Source: Symbiotaphrina buchneri
Taxonomy: Eukaryota; Ascomycota; Symbiotaphrinales; Symbiotaphrinaceae
DNA: 64,000 bases
Reading direction: 5' to 3'
Assembly (NCBI GenBank): GCA_001599915.1
Contig: BCIG01000004.1
Span: 682,001-746,000, forward strand
Position numbers and translations under genes: made by a program. Positions 20,650-33,669 of this stretch are shown piece after piece (the stretch's first letter is position 1; each line of letters opens with the position of its first letter). The notes beneath the pieces are model-generated. The model searched no databases. It was given only the letters and a program-made list of their open reading frames with translations, and had not been told where the DNA came from.

Positions 20650-23600
20650 GGCGACTGTGTGTGGATGGGAAAAGTGTGAACGAGGGAGCGAGCGACAGAG
20701 AGAGTGAGCGAGAGGGCGGAATTAGTGTGAGACTAGTACGTAGGGGTTAGTGTGCTAGGAAGTCTCGAATTCACGGTTCACTGCTTGCTGCTGCTATTTC
20801 GACGAAAGAGCGAGTGGCCGACAGTGAGCGCAGTGACCGGGCGACGAGAGCGACGCCTGCCTCTCAAGTAGCAGGTACAACTACGGCGGGAGATAACTCG
20901 CATGTAACAGATGTACCTGGCCCCCGTAACAGACTTCCTCTAAAAAGTGTTAAGGTAGCGGCATTTACGGATCGATTTCGTCAGTGCACCGCTCGCCGGC
21001 CCACGCTTGACCATTCTCGGCTCAAGTCGCCTGGAAGCGGTGCAGGTAGGTGCATCATTAGCTGCACTGGCATGCCTGGTTGCCCATGGAGTCCTTCAGG
21101 CATGGGTCCCGCAATCTCGATGCTCTCATTCGCCCACGGAGCTGCTGTCCCCAGTGCCCATCTACCCAAACATCGCCGGTTGACGCTGGGCCGATGATTA
21201 CTCTACTAGTTGGCCCCAGTGCAATCATACTCAATCACAACAACAAGCAAATTATAATTGCGAGTCGCAGGCAGTCCCCATTCTGCTTTACTGGGCCAAG
21301 TAAGCCGAGACTCTTGACAAGAGCAACGGTTCTCTCGTTGCCCGGTGCTTGAGGCAGCAAGGTGGATGATTGATTTTAGTTTAGCTAGGTATCTCTGTAC
21401 GTGCAATCATAGCCGGAACCGATAAATTCTTTCTTAATCGTCGCCCGCGGTTTCTCCTTGATCCCCGAATGCCGTCAGTTCCGTAGGCAAAAAGCGAACC
21501 TAACCTGGAGCTTACCTTATCATGGGTAACTTCCGCCAGAGACAAGGTGTGACGTGCGCGAATTATTCTTCGAATTTATTCCCGCATACGGAGAGTACAG
21601 ACCAATGTAAAAATACCCGTGCTCGGCTCTACCACCGCCTCCGTAGCCCTCTGACCGCATCCACAACCGTCCCCGACCGGCGCTTCAGCAAATGAAAGCT
21701 TCAGGATGCAGTCAAACAGAGTTTTTCTGCCCCAACGCCATGTACCGGTACTCGTGCACCCTTCCTATCGTGTCCCCGACCGACAGCGAGGATGATCCGA
21801 TGCTGTCACCACTTCTGGGCGCGCCGATATGCAGGCAATTGAGGGATGGCCGCACCTACGGCGTATCACTGAGTGTTGCCTCTCTAACAGCCGTCAATTG
21901 GACGCCGTGGTTCAGCCGCGGTCGAGATCATCCACGTCTCAGCCATCATCACCATGACATAGGAGGAGTTTCCAATGGAGGTCTGCCGTCTCCTCTTATT
22001 GCTCATATATCCCCGACATGGACGAAGCTTGTATGTATCTACAATCTACATGCGGTTGGTGCTTGTACAACTGCAAGCAAGCTTTGCATCGAAGCGTTAA
22101 AGATGTCAAGAAGAACTAGCTAATCTGCAGTGTGATGCACCAATCGGTACCACCGTCAGTTGTTGCTGGGAAAACGGTCGTAAGCGTAACCATAAGCCTA
22201 TGCCACCGATGAGAGCGATGGGACCAAAAGACAACTGACATACAACTTTACACAGCAGCATCTTCCTTTGCCATAATAATTGTCACGATAGCTCGCGGCA
22301 CAGATGCAATTGAGTCGGTCGGAAAAGGTGTTCTTCGACCGAGGCATCAGCACGACAAATCTTTTGGCCGACGCCGGAAAAAAAGTGGTCGTCAGAGGCA
22401 TAAGCCCAGCGATGCAGCCCGTTTCATCATCCAGGGCGCACCCTGCGGGAAAAGTGGAGAGACCCGAAGGTATCGTCCAACCAGCAGGCCGCAAATCGAA
22501 ATGACACTCCGAGGCTTATCCGGATTGCCATAAGCGTGCTGGCTCGCGTGCAGCGGATCAGCCTCGAGGCGAACAAGGTCGGGATCTGCGGATCTGGTCA
22601 TTTCTCTCATCGCCAAAGCTAGCCTGCAATGGGCGCATGGATCCCAGTCAGCGCCAGGATAACGACCATCTCTACGAGAGTCGTAGACCATGGTTATGAG
22701 CCCGTTAGACACTTGCTAGAAGCCCTGGATCTGCATCGAGCAAAATTGTCACGACCCTGCACTCGAGATTCGTTTACGAGGGGTCGTTGATGGTCCGGCT
22801 CTACAGTCCGCTCGGTTTGCTGTACGGTCTCTTCCATCTCATCTCAATTGCAAGTTAGAACTCTTGGTTGCTTATCTCTTCCGCAAATAGACAACAGCTC
22901 GGCATTGGCAGAATCCATAAAGAGAAGTGATGTTTACTGCCAAAAACCAAACGGCGGAGATACACAAGATACACATTATCAGGTCCTCGGCACAAGTGAA
23001 AACCTTCTTACCACTACCCGCCTATCAGATTTTGAAGCTCCGCTGTTGTGTTGATTTCAGCAGTCCCTTGAAGTGCGGACCCGCTTGCGGTCGGGCCGCT
23101 CTAGGATCGTCTGCTCGGCTACCGCAAAGTAAGATTGCGTTACGCTTCTGTCGCTATCAACAGGCGCCAACAGGCGCGTTTGGTAATATTTATTGTTTTG
23201 GATTCATCAGACCCTGGCCGCCGGCCAGTCCTCCATCTGCCTGCAGATTGGTTGTTCACGATAAAGCCTCATCGGCAAGATCGAGCAGGTCTTCCATTCC
23301 GTCCTCACCAACTCTAGAACTATCTCACTGTATAGAAGATCCCGACCAGCTCGCAATCCCCAGCAAAAGGATCAGTTGCATCTGCAAGTCCACAAGTCCA
23401 CGCATCATCCCCTCCCTTTCCCCTCGTACAAAATCCCCGCGCCGTACCTCGAAATCAGGTGTCGTGTAACCCAGCGAGCCAGGTCGTCGTTACACGATCT
23501 CCGCATTTCCACTGCCCAGCCGGTTCCGCGCGCTGCAAGTGCTGCATGATCCCTCACCTCATGCAGGCCGATGCGACACGGGAAAAGCTTGTCACGCAGC

Positions 23601-26600
23601 TTACTGCTACGGTGGGCGCCAAGTACGGGAGACGCTGGTTTGTGGGAGGTGATGATGCTGGGTGTCGTTGATCCTGCGACATCCCGGCTTGCAGCAATTG
23701 CACGATTTTTGAGGGGATTCGAGGAGATGTCCAGTTCGTAGAACAGCGAGGACAAGCAGCAATTGCAAGCATTCTGTGATGCGAAGTTTTGAATTTTGTT
23801 GCTCTATTACAGATCTGAGCATCACAAACTCTTCACTTTTACCGTTATTCTTTCCCTCACCACCCCTCCCTTCAATGCTGCATGCCAGACTCATTGTGAT
23901 GCCCTCCGTAGATTTCCCTTCAATCCCACGCTCCCCCATTTCTTCGCACCCAAAGCCAATCCACCATCTACACTGCCTTTGTTTGTTGTTCTGCTTCAGC
24001 ATCTGAAACATCAAAACAAAATCTCCCATCAAAATTGCGCGCGCCCCACAAAGCGCAGTGGATCCTTCAGCTACTGCACGACCGATGCAGCACGCCGTCG
24101 GATTCTCTAAACAAGCACGCCCAACTTAAGCACTCTGCGGAAACGAAACCGCGCGCGCAAAGCGATCAAACAGCGCAAACAATACCAGCCAGGCTTCCAG
24201 AAGTTCTTCTGCCACTCACCGCATGCTGACACACACAATTCTTACGGAGCAGAAGTCCCTCAATGACTTCGCGGAACGAACGGCGCACGTGCTCTCAAAC
24301 ACTAGCGCACCGCGTAGACCCAGACAAGCTTTCTCTCGGGCCCCTGATGCCGGTTAATTATTGATTTGGCTTCAGCAGAGGAGAAAAGATTTTTTCTAGA
24401 CTGTACAGCTACGCAGACGCCTAGGGTAAAGGCGTTTAACAGCCGGATATGCCTCACAGCGGAATGCCCTTCTAGGGGAGAGGCTTCGGCATTCGGGATC
24501 CACCAGCTGGCGGATGCTCGTTTGGTTGTTGTTGTGGGAGGTGGAGGTCGATGTGTCTAAGCAGGGCCCTCATTTGAGGGATTCAAGGGTCCAAGAGTAT
24601 GCGCTGGGTCGGCGCCGGAGCGGTGAGGCATCCCCGAGGCATTTCCTATACGAGTCGGCAAGCTGCAAGGGAGTCAGTCGTCGTAGGTTTGTTTCTCCTT
24701 CTACTCGAGTATCAAGGGTCCGTATCTCGGCCCTTTTGGTGTTTCTTCCTGCAGAAGATGCTTCTGGCAACTCCGGCGGCCGGCGTATCGGCGAGCCTCG
24801 GCGCCGACAAATGCCCGCTCACCTTCCCTTTGGATGTTTTGACCAACCAAACCAAATCAAAACACACCGGCACACACGCACAAACTTTTTTTCTTCCGTT
24901 TCTGCCAAATCGCTCTTGAGCGAAATAATCCCGCAAGCCACTGCCGATTACCCGAGACCGATGCGCTCTCGAAAACGATCCGATACAAAATCCAAAATAA
25001 TCATCTACCTAGTAGTGCTCTCTGACAGCCGCGATGCGATATGTTGCTGGCCTTAAGTTTGCTGACGCTCTCTTGCGCCATTTTTAGCCCCCTCGTAGGC
25101 CTTCTCCGCCGCGCCGGCAATAGTCCCGGGGCGGCTATCGTGATTTTTTCCTCCAGGGTGCGCGCAAAGCAAAGCTCGGCCTACGTGCCGGCAGGTCCGG
25201 GAGATATCTCGGATGGCTCGGTCCGCTGTTGCTGTAGGTCATTTTTCTGGAAATTCAGACAGGGACCAGTGATGGGGCGGCTCTGCTTGCTGCTTGTCCG
25301 TCTCTGTCTCCGCCTCGGAGACTTTGCTTTGTTTACCTACGTCCTTCCGGCCTGGATATCCCTGCTTGCGAGCATTTGCGATGAGTGCCGCTGGATTGAG
25401 CTCGCCGCCGCCACGAGGATTTCTGGATGTCGGTCTGAACGTTCAGCCTCAGAGACCCGAATTTTCTCGGGGATGACGATGCAATGCGTGAGGACGTTCA
25501 GAGATGCCTTGTCGCGGTGTGCGTGGCCTTTGCTGACTGCGCCGCTGACATTGCCGCTGCGGGTGACTGACTGACTGACCGACTACCTGATTCGTAGATG
25601 ACGACGACCTTCGAGGGTGATGCGGACCTTTTTGCGACTTTGACAGTGCAGGCCAGAAAGAATCTTCCCTTCGAAACGACTATTCTCCTCTTCCTTCAAC
25701 GCCGTCGAATACGCTCCGCGATTGCCAAAGGCTATAATTGGTGCTTGACCAGACTGGAAGGAGGTCGCGTGCTCCTCCGCCTGGACACGAGCACACCTTG
25801 AGAGGGTTGTTGAAGACTTCTACGAAATGGAGCATGTCTTTCTGGCGGTCACGCTTGGAGGTAGGTTCTGCTATCTTCATGATACTTTCTAGACAACAGT
25901 GCATATGGCCCCGCGGCCTCAGTTTGTTGCAGCGGTCTCGGATGATCACCAGAGGCCTACCTGGATGCCCTCCCTCGACCTTCCTCCGGCTTCCCTGCAT
26001 GACGGACTACAACGGTGGATATATGGACGATGGATGGCGTCAAGGAGATTATCTATGCTATAGTGATAGCTGTGGTCTGTGGAACTGCGCTCAGGCTCAT
26101 GCTGTAACCAGGGATGCTTGTGAGCTCCATAAAGCCTCAGAATACAACTTCAACGGTGCCAGTACTACGGTTTCCACCTATATCCACCTTTCCCATGCGG
26201 CTAAGCCCACGTGCCCTTACTCGAAGCATTTGCTCACCCTGACTACTCTCACAGCATGCAGCAGCTTAATGTGAAAGATAGCAAACACTTGAAGACTGAC
26301 ATGTGAGCTACGACCGGTATCAACTACAGCATCGGGCATTTGGCAGGATTGTGTCCATTCCCGGCCCAGTGCCTTATCTCTCCATTACCAGCATATGCAT
26401 CATCTCGCGCGATCTATCAACATGCAGTCCCCTCGTCATCGCAGGACAACCCCGCTCAGCGACCCGGGGACTCGGCTTCAATCTAGGGAAGCATGAGCAA
26501 ACCTCATCGTCCATCCATCGACGACGGCCCAGGGCCTGGATCATCGCATGTGCAAATGACGCCAGCCCATCGCTCACCAACTGGCAACCCCGGGCTAACC

Positions 26601-28442
26601 GAACCGAACACTGGGATCAGCACGACACCCGTTCATCAAAGATCTAGGTACCGGTACTCTATCCCTATCCCTTGTACCTCGGTACATACAATCGAGAGGG
26701 ACGGCGCCGTCAGATTCGCAGATCCCTGGATCGTATGCCTCGGTGGGTGGGTGACGTAGGCGGTGGTGTTACACCTACCGTACGAGTGTACAGCACGCAA
26801 GCGGGCTTCTTGAGCTTCAGATGGAAGCTTGGCCCCGATAAGGGAGGTGAGCCGGACTGCGAGCGACTGGCTACTGGTGGGTGACGATGCCGGGCGGAAA
26901 GAGGGGTCAATCTGCAACAATCTGCAATCGCATCGCACAATCTGCGTTGGGTAAGAGGTTGGGCCGGAGAAGAAGTCCGGGGCACGACGTAATGCGGGGT
27001 TCTCAGAGCTGCGTTCGTTTTGTCACGTGCGTGCAGAGATTGGACGGGACGATTTCTTGGGAGCGAGCTGTGGTTGAAGATGGCTTCGTGCTTTAACTCG
27101 TAGATCGTAGAGATTGTCTAATCTGGAGAATCCTGTAGTAATTATATTTACAGTCATCAGTGCGATTGAGATCTATAGATTTAAGAGATGCCATTTGAGC
27201 CGATTGAGTTGTGATTCTCTTCCTTTGTCTTGTGAACTTTTTTTTGGCCGTGCCGTCGCATATGCGTCAGCCAAGCACACTGCAAACACCTGTCCCACAC
27301 GCAGCAGATAAGATGGAGCGGCATATACAAAAAGTCACAGCAACATCAGCAATTTTTCTACAGCTTCAATTCAAAGCTTGAGAGCCCCTCAAGGATGCAG
27401 TGTAGGGTATTGACTCTGTTTCCGAGCGTAATAAATTTTCCTGGGCGTGTAAGGATGCGATTGATGTGAATCTGCATCATTTATTATTTTGTCATTATTT
27501 TTGTGCGGTAATTTCAGCGATTTATATGATTCCAGTCAACGGAGAAACAGAAACATTATTTTTCAACAAAGCCTAGACTGCTTCACTTCCTACAGCTATG
27601 ATGACAAGTAAATCGCCTTATCCTTCTGGTTAAATAAAGAGACTGATATCCACCATCAACGATCGACCAGATCTACATGATTATCGACACCTGATCTCTT
27701 CCCGCACGCTGATTCGCCAATTCTCAAATCCCCGCCAAGCACCGCAAACGCACTGTTACAAATTACAATACACCATACAGCAACGTAATCTCCCCTTTAC
27801 AATACCAACCGCCTGGCTCGGCCGTAACCCAACCCTCTTCATCCACCTCCCTCTAAGCTTCCAAGCCAGCTTACCCACAGCTACCTTAACTACCTGACCC
27901 AGCTGGCCCCGCGGAACAGGACGATTATCGGAATGAATACCAATACTAATTATAAATCTCGCCCGCCGTACGATGCGGTTGTGTGATCGGGATTGTGGAT
28001 TGTGGATCTCGTACGGTATGGGCTCGGCTCGCTGGATCCAGCGCTAAAGAAGTGTCAAAACATTCCGCTGGTGGGGCAGGAAGAGAGCAAAATAAACATT
28101 AGAGATTGAGAGAGCAGGAAGTGGGGGTGAGAATCACAACAAACATTGGCACTGCAGAGGAAGGGCAGAAGAGCTGGGAGCTGAGCAGTATGTCTTCGAC
28201 TTCCAGATCGCTCTTCTGTGACTTAGTTCTATGTGGGCTGAGGATACCTTTGAGCTCGAGATAATCTTCGGCTGCGACAACAATTTCATGAAGCAGACAA
28301 TATTGCCGGCGTGTGTCTGCCTGTCTATCGTCGCCGAAGCTGTTGAAGACTTCATTTTGCTCAATTGCTACACCATACATTGCTCTACCTTCTATATGCT
28401 ATACTTACATCTAGGTTCATTAACCGTGACAGGACCTGGTTC
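20650..28442. other. Long gene-poor interval, nothing supportable
   Basis: Nearly 7.8 kb between the promoter of the H+-ATPase and the 3' end of the MFS gene. Many frames up to 180 codons overlap on both strands, but none shows a domain, hydrophobic pattern or convincing splice chain. GA-rich sequence follows the G-run (20650-20730), pyrimidine-rich tracts occur near 23800-24000 and 24840-24900, and 27400-27900 is more AT-rich. One weak coding hint is around 25760-25870, where a frame reading AHLERVVEDFYEMEHVF looks protein-like but has no start or continuation. Confidence 0.45.
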
Positions 28443-30805
28443 CTACATCCCCCTCGACACCGCCCGCTGCAGCTCCCTCCCCGTCTCCACGCCGGACGCC
28501 TCGACAAGTCCATCTCCATCCGCCGGATCGGCATCCGCCTCGTTCTCCCACCCCTCTCGCTCGTCCCTCGCCATACGCACAAACAGCAGGTCAATCACCA
28601 GCGCCGCCGTCGCCAACCCAACGCCGAAGAACAGCGCCGCGCGGTATCCCTCGACGGGCAGGCTGGCGCCGCGACTGACCTGGTCCTCGACCGTGCCGGC
28701 GAAGCCCAGGCCCAGCGAGTTGCCGTACAGGTTCAGCGTGCCGATGAGGCTGCCCGCGATGCCCTGCTGCTTGCGGCTGACACTGTTGCTGGCGATGATC
28801 TGCGCCGCCGTGTACACAAGGTCTGGACAGAAGCTCATGATCACCGTGGCTGGGAACATCTGCGGCCAGTAGCTCTGCTGCGCCGGCATCGTGGCTAGGA
28901 TCAGGTTTGCGGCGAGCACGCTGATGGTCCCGATGGCGAGGATCCATTGTGCGGCCAGGCGGGGGATCAACCAGGCTGCCAGACCGGCGGCCAGTGTTGC
29001 GACCAGCGCGAAGGGGATCCAGCCGATGGAAAAGGAGAGGACGCTCCATGACCGGAGCACCTGTTGCCAGGCAACCATATACCAGAGGAGGGTGCCGAAG
29101 GACATATAGGAGAGCAAGACAACGAGGACGAGGGGCGCAAACGAAGGTGCGCGGAAGATATCTAAAGGCATGATGGGTTCCGAGGCATATGAACGCTCCC
29201 AGATAATGAAGAGACCCCATAGAACCACCGACACAATGAGAAGGGCAATCTCATATGGCGTGGCCCAGCCGACGGATGGAGCTTGACTGTGGGGGTCAGT
29301 AAAATGCAACTGCTGCAGTGCGGTGAGTGGACATACTTCCAAACAAAATTGAAGATTATCAGGGCGCTGGTGCCCAACGCCGCGCCTATCCAGTCAATCT
29401 TTCCATGTCGGTCGACTGGTGTCTCCTGCGGCAAGCAGAAGAACAATGTTCCAAACGCCGCCAGGCCAATGATCGCCCTACCCTCATTAGCTCCATCATC
29501 CAAGCGGCATCTCCCACTTACAACAACCACAACAGCCATTGCCAATTCGCGACCTCGATCATAATGCCGCAAAGCAAAGTACCGAACCAGCCACCCACAG
29601 GCGCACTTGCCGCGAACAGGCCCATACAGAAATTGCGCATCTTACCCGGCGGCAGGGCAATGCCAATCATAGCGACGGCATTGGGCATAATGAGTGCACC
29701 GCCGACGCCGGTGATGGCGCGCAGGACGTTGAAGGCGAAGAACGAAGTGCAGAAGCCGTTTATCAGCGAGCAGATGGTGAAGATGGCGCCCCCGAGCAGC
29801 AGCATGTTCTTGTGCCCGTAGATCGCGCCGAGTCGGCCTGACATGAGGACGAATGTACCTTGGGTGAGGCTGTGAAGGGGTTATAACGTGTGCCGACGGG
29901 AGAGGGGGTTTAGTTACGTACGGGTAGGATGCAGCGATCCAATTGGATTGGGATGGGCCGCTGTCTATGCCCAGGGCTTTGCTGAGCTCGAGACCGCCGC
30001 CTATGCCGACCATGTTCGAGATCATCTGATGGAGAGGATATTGTTAGCTTGATGTCCGGCATGCGAAGGAACAAGACTTGTCGTGATTCCACTTCGCCCG
30101 TAACATAGAACAGCCATAGAATAGTGTAGCACAGAACAACAACGTGCTCCATATGATAATTGATATCCCACCGCAGATCCAATTGCCGATCGCACCTCTC
30201 AGCGACCTTTATTTCCACGGCCCTCTCTCCTCCCCTCCCACAAAATGACCCACATCCCAAAGACAACGCCATGACACCAAGGAAACACGCAACCAACGCA
30301 CCTGCACGAGATTGGCCCCAATGATCAACACCGTCACGGCAACCTTCCTCGTCCGCCCCATGACCGTCAGGGGCGCGACCTCGAACACCCTACGTGCCGG
30401 CTCCTGTGGCCTTTGTCCCTCCGAGTCCGGCCGTTCATCCACATCTCTCGGATTATTGCCGCCTGCTGGGTGCTCTCGTAATTCGATTTCGGAGCTTGTC
30501 TGTACCGTTGGAGACAGTGTGCCCGTGGGTGTGTTCGTTGCGGGAGTGAGGGAGGGCGAGGAGGGTGGGCGGTGTGGGCCTGGCGCAGGAGGGGTTGAGG
30601 GAGGAGGACCGCGGCTTGGGAGGACGGCACCGTGATGATGTGCGGGCGGAGGAGGCGCGAGCTGCGGAGGTTTCTGAGCTGGAGAAGGTGGAGATATCGG
30701 TATTGAGGCCGTCTGTGGTTGTTCTGTGGTACGTGCGCGGGCGGGGGAGGTAGGGCCTTGGGAGTGTGCGGAGAGGCTGTGGTGTAGGGTTGGGAGGAGG
30801 GACAT
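28443..30805 (-). CDS. MFS transporter, DHA2 (14-helix drug:H+ antiporter) type
   Basis: Five exons: 30805-30302, 30025-29922, 29869-29522, 29477-29337 and 29286-28443. All introns have GT/AG ends and compatible phases, and the product is 646 residues. The first 145 residues are Pro/Ser-rich and cytosolic. Then come MISNMVGIGGGLELSKALG and NWIAASYPLTQGTFVLMSGRL (split across exons), the motif-A-like GRLGAIYGHKNM, and ITGVGGALIMPNA. WIGAALGTSALIIF and NLYGNSLGLGFAGT follow in the second half. These are typical of fungal DHA2 exporters or permeases that exchange small molecules for protons. The C-terminus is acidic and short. The next gene on the same strand is a P450, so it might export that enzyme's product; this is inference from adjacency only. 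Confidence 0.9.
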
Positions 30806-31681
30806 CTTTCCGGCCGCGGAGGCTGCAGCATGCGGCGGCTTGCTGAAGGAGGAATTGATGTGGTTTCAGAAAGGAGAAGGAACGAGGAGAGGAGTGAGTG
30901 AGTGAGGATTCAATGGAGATGAGGGCAGGTGTCCATGGTGGGGATTATAAGTCAGATGGATCCCCGGATTATCAATCAGATGGCAAGATGGGGATGATAT
31001 CAGAAGATCGGGCCGAACCAATTGGCTTGGCGTGGAGCGTCCTGGCAGTGGTACTGGGTAAACTTCGGGTAAACTCCTGACGCTGGGACACACCATTGGG
31101 ACAAGACATGATTAGCAATCAGGTTCCATGACGCTGGGTTAAATCTGACGTTCGAATCGCTCACGGTTCTTATGAAGGACGGGGCTGGGTTTTGATGACG
31201 ATGGAGTCGTATTGCTTTAGTGGAAGGGTTCCGTTCAGGGGTTCAGGGGCTGACTAGCGTAGCCCTGGAGGAACAGTTCGACCAGGCGAGAGGACGCCAA
31301 CAACAAGAGCGGTTTAAACTGCTCCTCTTTAGACGCGAACTGAGAGTACTTGGACCCTTTGAGCGCTCCAAAGTCCTTTCAGCTAGGCCGAGGCCGCTGA
31401 GGAGCTGTGTTCATCACCGCGGTCTAGCGCTGCCGCACTAGGGTTCAAATGGGGGGAGGGGAAGGCACACGGGCAAGCATATTACGAATGCGGCCTCAGA
31501 AATCTTTTCTTTCAATTCTGAAGGTAGTGATAGTCTTCCTTTCCCTTCGACTAGTACAACGAGGAATCATGTAGGCTGAATAAGAGCGAAAGCGAGAAGG
31601 CCACAAAGAGGTTAAATAAGATCCGTCGCAGCCTTAGAGCCAGGAAGCCAACACAGATACCATGCTGCTTCTTGCCATTTA
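30806..31681. other. Intergenic, no gene seen
   Basis: The promoter side of the MFS gene and the 3' flank of the P450 gene. No frame with domain features. Confidence 0.5.
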
Positions 31682-33669
31682 CTAACTCTGCCGTAAGCTA
31701 AGCTTCACAGTGAGCCTTTCAGTCTGGAACTCGAAGTTGTTCGTGCACTTCCACGCGCCCTTCTCCGTTTCGATCTTATACTTCAGGAGAAGCTAAGCAA
31801 ACCCACCAGTCAGCACCATATCCCATTCCAAATGCCGAGGTAGAGCTCAAGAAAGCGCAGGATAAAACGACTCACCATCGCAACTGCCTTGACAATGATC
31901 ATCAACGCCAGCTCCTTCCCCACACACATCCGACTCCCGCGTCCAAACACCCCCCACGCCTCTTCCATCCTTACTCTCCTCTCCTCACTGCCAACCTCTA
32001 TCCACTGCTCCGGTCTCCACTCCCCAGAATCAGCACCAAAGACGCTCTCCGCCCGCGCAACGACGAAGAGATTCGTCGCGACCCGCGTGCCCCGCGGCAG
32101 CGGTGCTTTGAGACCGGGAATAGCGCTCTCGACGCCTGAGGCGATTTCGCGCTGGAAGGGGCTCGGGAAAGGAGGTGCGAGCCGGAGGGATTCTTTGACG
32201 GCGGCGCGGAGGAGCGGCAGCTTGTTGAGGGTGCTGTAGGGGATGTCAGATGCCAAGGAGGGAGAATCGAGGGCGGTGAGTTCGTTGAGGCAGCGAGTTT
32301 GGTAGCCGTGGTGCTGCCCGAGGTAGTACAGCACTGCTGTCAGGCCAGCTGCGGTTGTCCCGGTGCCGGCGAAGATGACATCTGATGGTTGGTAAGCGTC
32401 AGTGGTGTGTGACGGGTGAGCATAGAGAGGAGCGGGTTCAAGACGCACTGAAGGCTTCTTTGTGCGTCCCTTCCCGATGCAGTTTACTGTCTGGAGGCTC
32501 GTAGCTCATTAAGTTCCGAAGGACGGTGGGCTGACCGTTGTCCACCTTCGGACCTCTTGCCTCCTTAATGGCAGCTCCGGCTCTCTGCCAGGGGTACAAT
32601 ATTAGTACAGTCGATGAGACATGGAAGATGAATATGCAAACGAAAGGAAAAGCTTACCATCCCAAGGGCTGTGATGCCTGTTGGCCTGCCCTGCTTGTCA
32701 AAGGTAGGGGCTTTGAGCCGCTTTTGGACGAAAGGAGTTGCGAACATGCGGGATATCCACGGACTGATGCCCATAGCAAAAGCAAACCGAAGGGAATTCT
32801 ACCTTTATTAGTCACATAGAACAGTAGTAGAGGGCACACAGACTCACCTCCTTGGCTTCTATGCCCCCGTCAAAGTCTGCTCCCGCAGCTGTGTAGCCGG
32901 TGGAAAAGCCATAAGCCGTCTCGAACACTGAATAATGTCAGCACCGTGATAAAGGGCCTCAAGTCTTGTAGTCTGGAAGCATGTACTAGTATCAAAGACA
33001 AATCGGCTGACGTATGGTGCAAGATCGAACTCGCCCGGTTTCTGTTTGCGCACATTCTCGATGCTCTCAAGCCACAGCTGCACATTCTTCGCAATGACGG
33101 GCTCATACGACGAGACTGCCTTTGTCGTGAACTGTAGACTATCAGCTTGACGGAACCCCCTACTACACATCCCCGTAAGGAGTATTTACTCCAGCGATCA
33201 GATGCTTCCTGGCTGCTCTATGCACATCATTCTGTCTTGCAATGAACGCCGTCGGCGGCACCGGCTTCTTTTCGCCGTTGGTGCCGAGGTAAAAGTCACC
33301 CTTCTCGGAGTTGTTGAAGCTGTAAATGACCTTGAAAGCCTCTGGATCTGCAAAAAGGAGGCTGTTGGGCCCATCTCGGACGATTGGGCCATGTTTCTGA
33401 TGTAGGTGGAGATCGGTGAGATGTTGCTGGCCACGGAGATAGCTGATAAAACGCCTTCACGGAAGACATGTTAGTAGGAGGATCATACAGCGGACGCCAG
33501 ACGGCGGAGGCACATACCAAAGATACGTCTGTGCCGCAATAGCAGGGCCTGGATATCTGCTCAGCGGGTGTAGGTAGGCGTAGTAGATGATTCTCGCCGC
33601 GATCAGAAGGACGACTGCAGCAACTACCTGAGCAGGGGCTATATCAGAGATAGATCCAAGGAGCGCCAT
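31682..33669 (-). CDS. Cytochrome P450 monooxygenase
   Basis: Eight exons: 33669-33518, 33442-33190, 33131-32987, 32927-32848, 32798-32658, 32584-32449, 32381-31876 and 31792-31682. Phases agree throughout, and the product is 507 residues. It begins with a membrane anchor (AQVVAAVVLLIAARIIYYAYLHPL split by helix) and the PGP hinge (RYPGPAIA). It has the I-helix NVIFAGTGTTA, the K-helix KESLR (ExxR) and the heme loop FGRGSRMCVG with the thiolate Cys. The last exon (ending LSLRQS) was too short to stand out alone. The I-helix has Gly where most P450s carry Asp/Glu before Thr. The family resembles fungal CYPs that use O2 and NADPH-P450 reductase at the ER. The substrate is unknown. The ATG at 33669 is preferred over an upstream one because it starts the anchor directly. 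Confidence 0.92.

Noticed and set aside
25598-25870. Possible two-exon gene fragment (MTTTFEGDADLF... then AHLERVVEDFYEMEHVF)
   Set aside because: The joining acceptor is weak, the second part soon hits a stop, and no family is recognisable.
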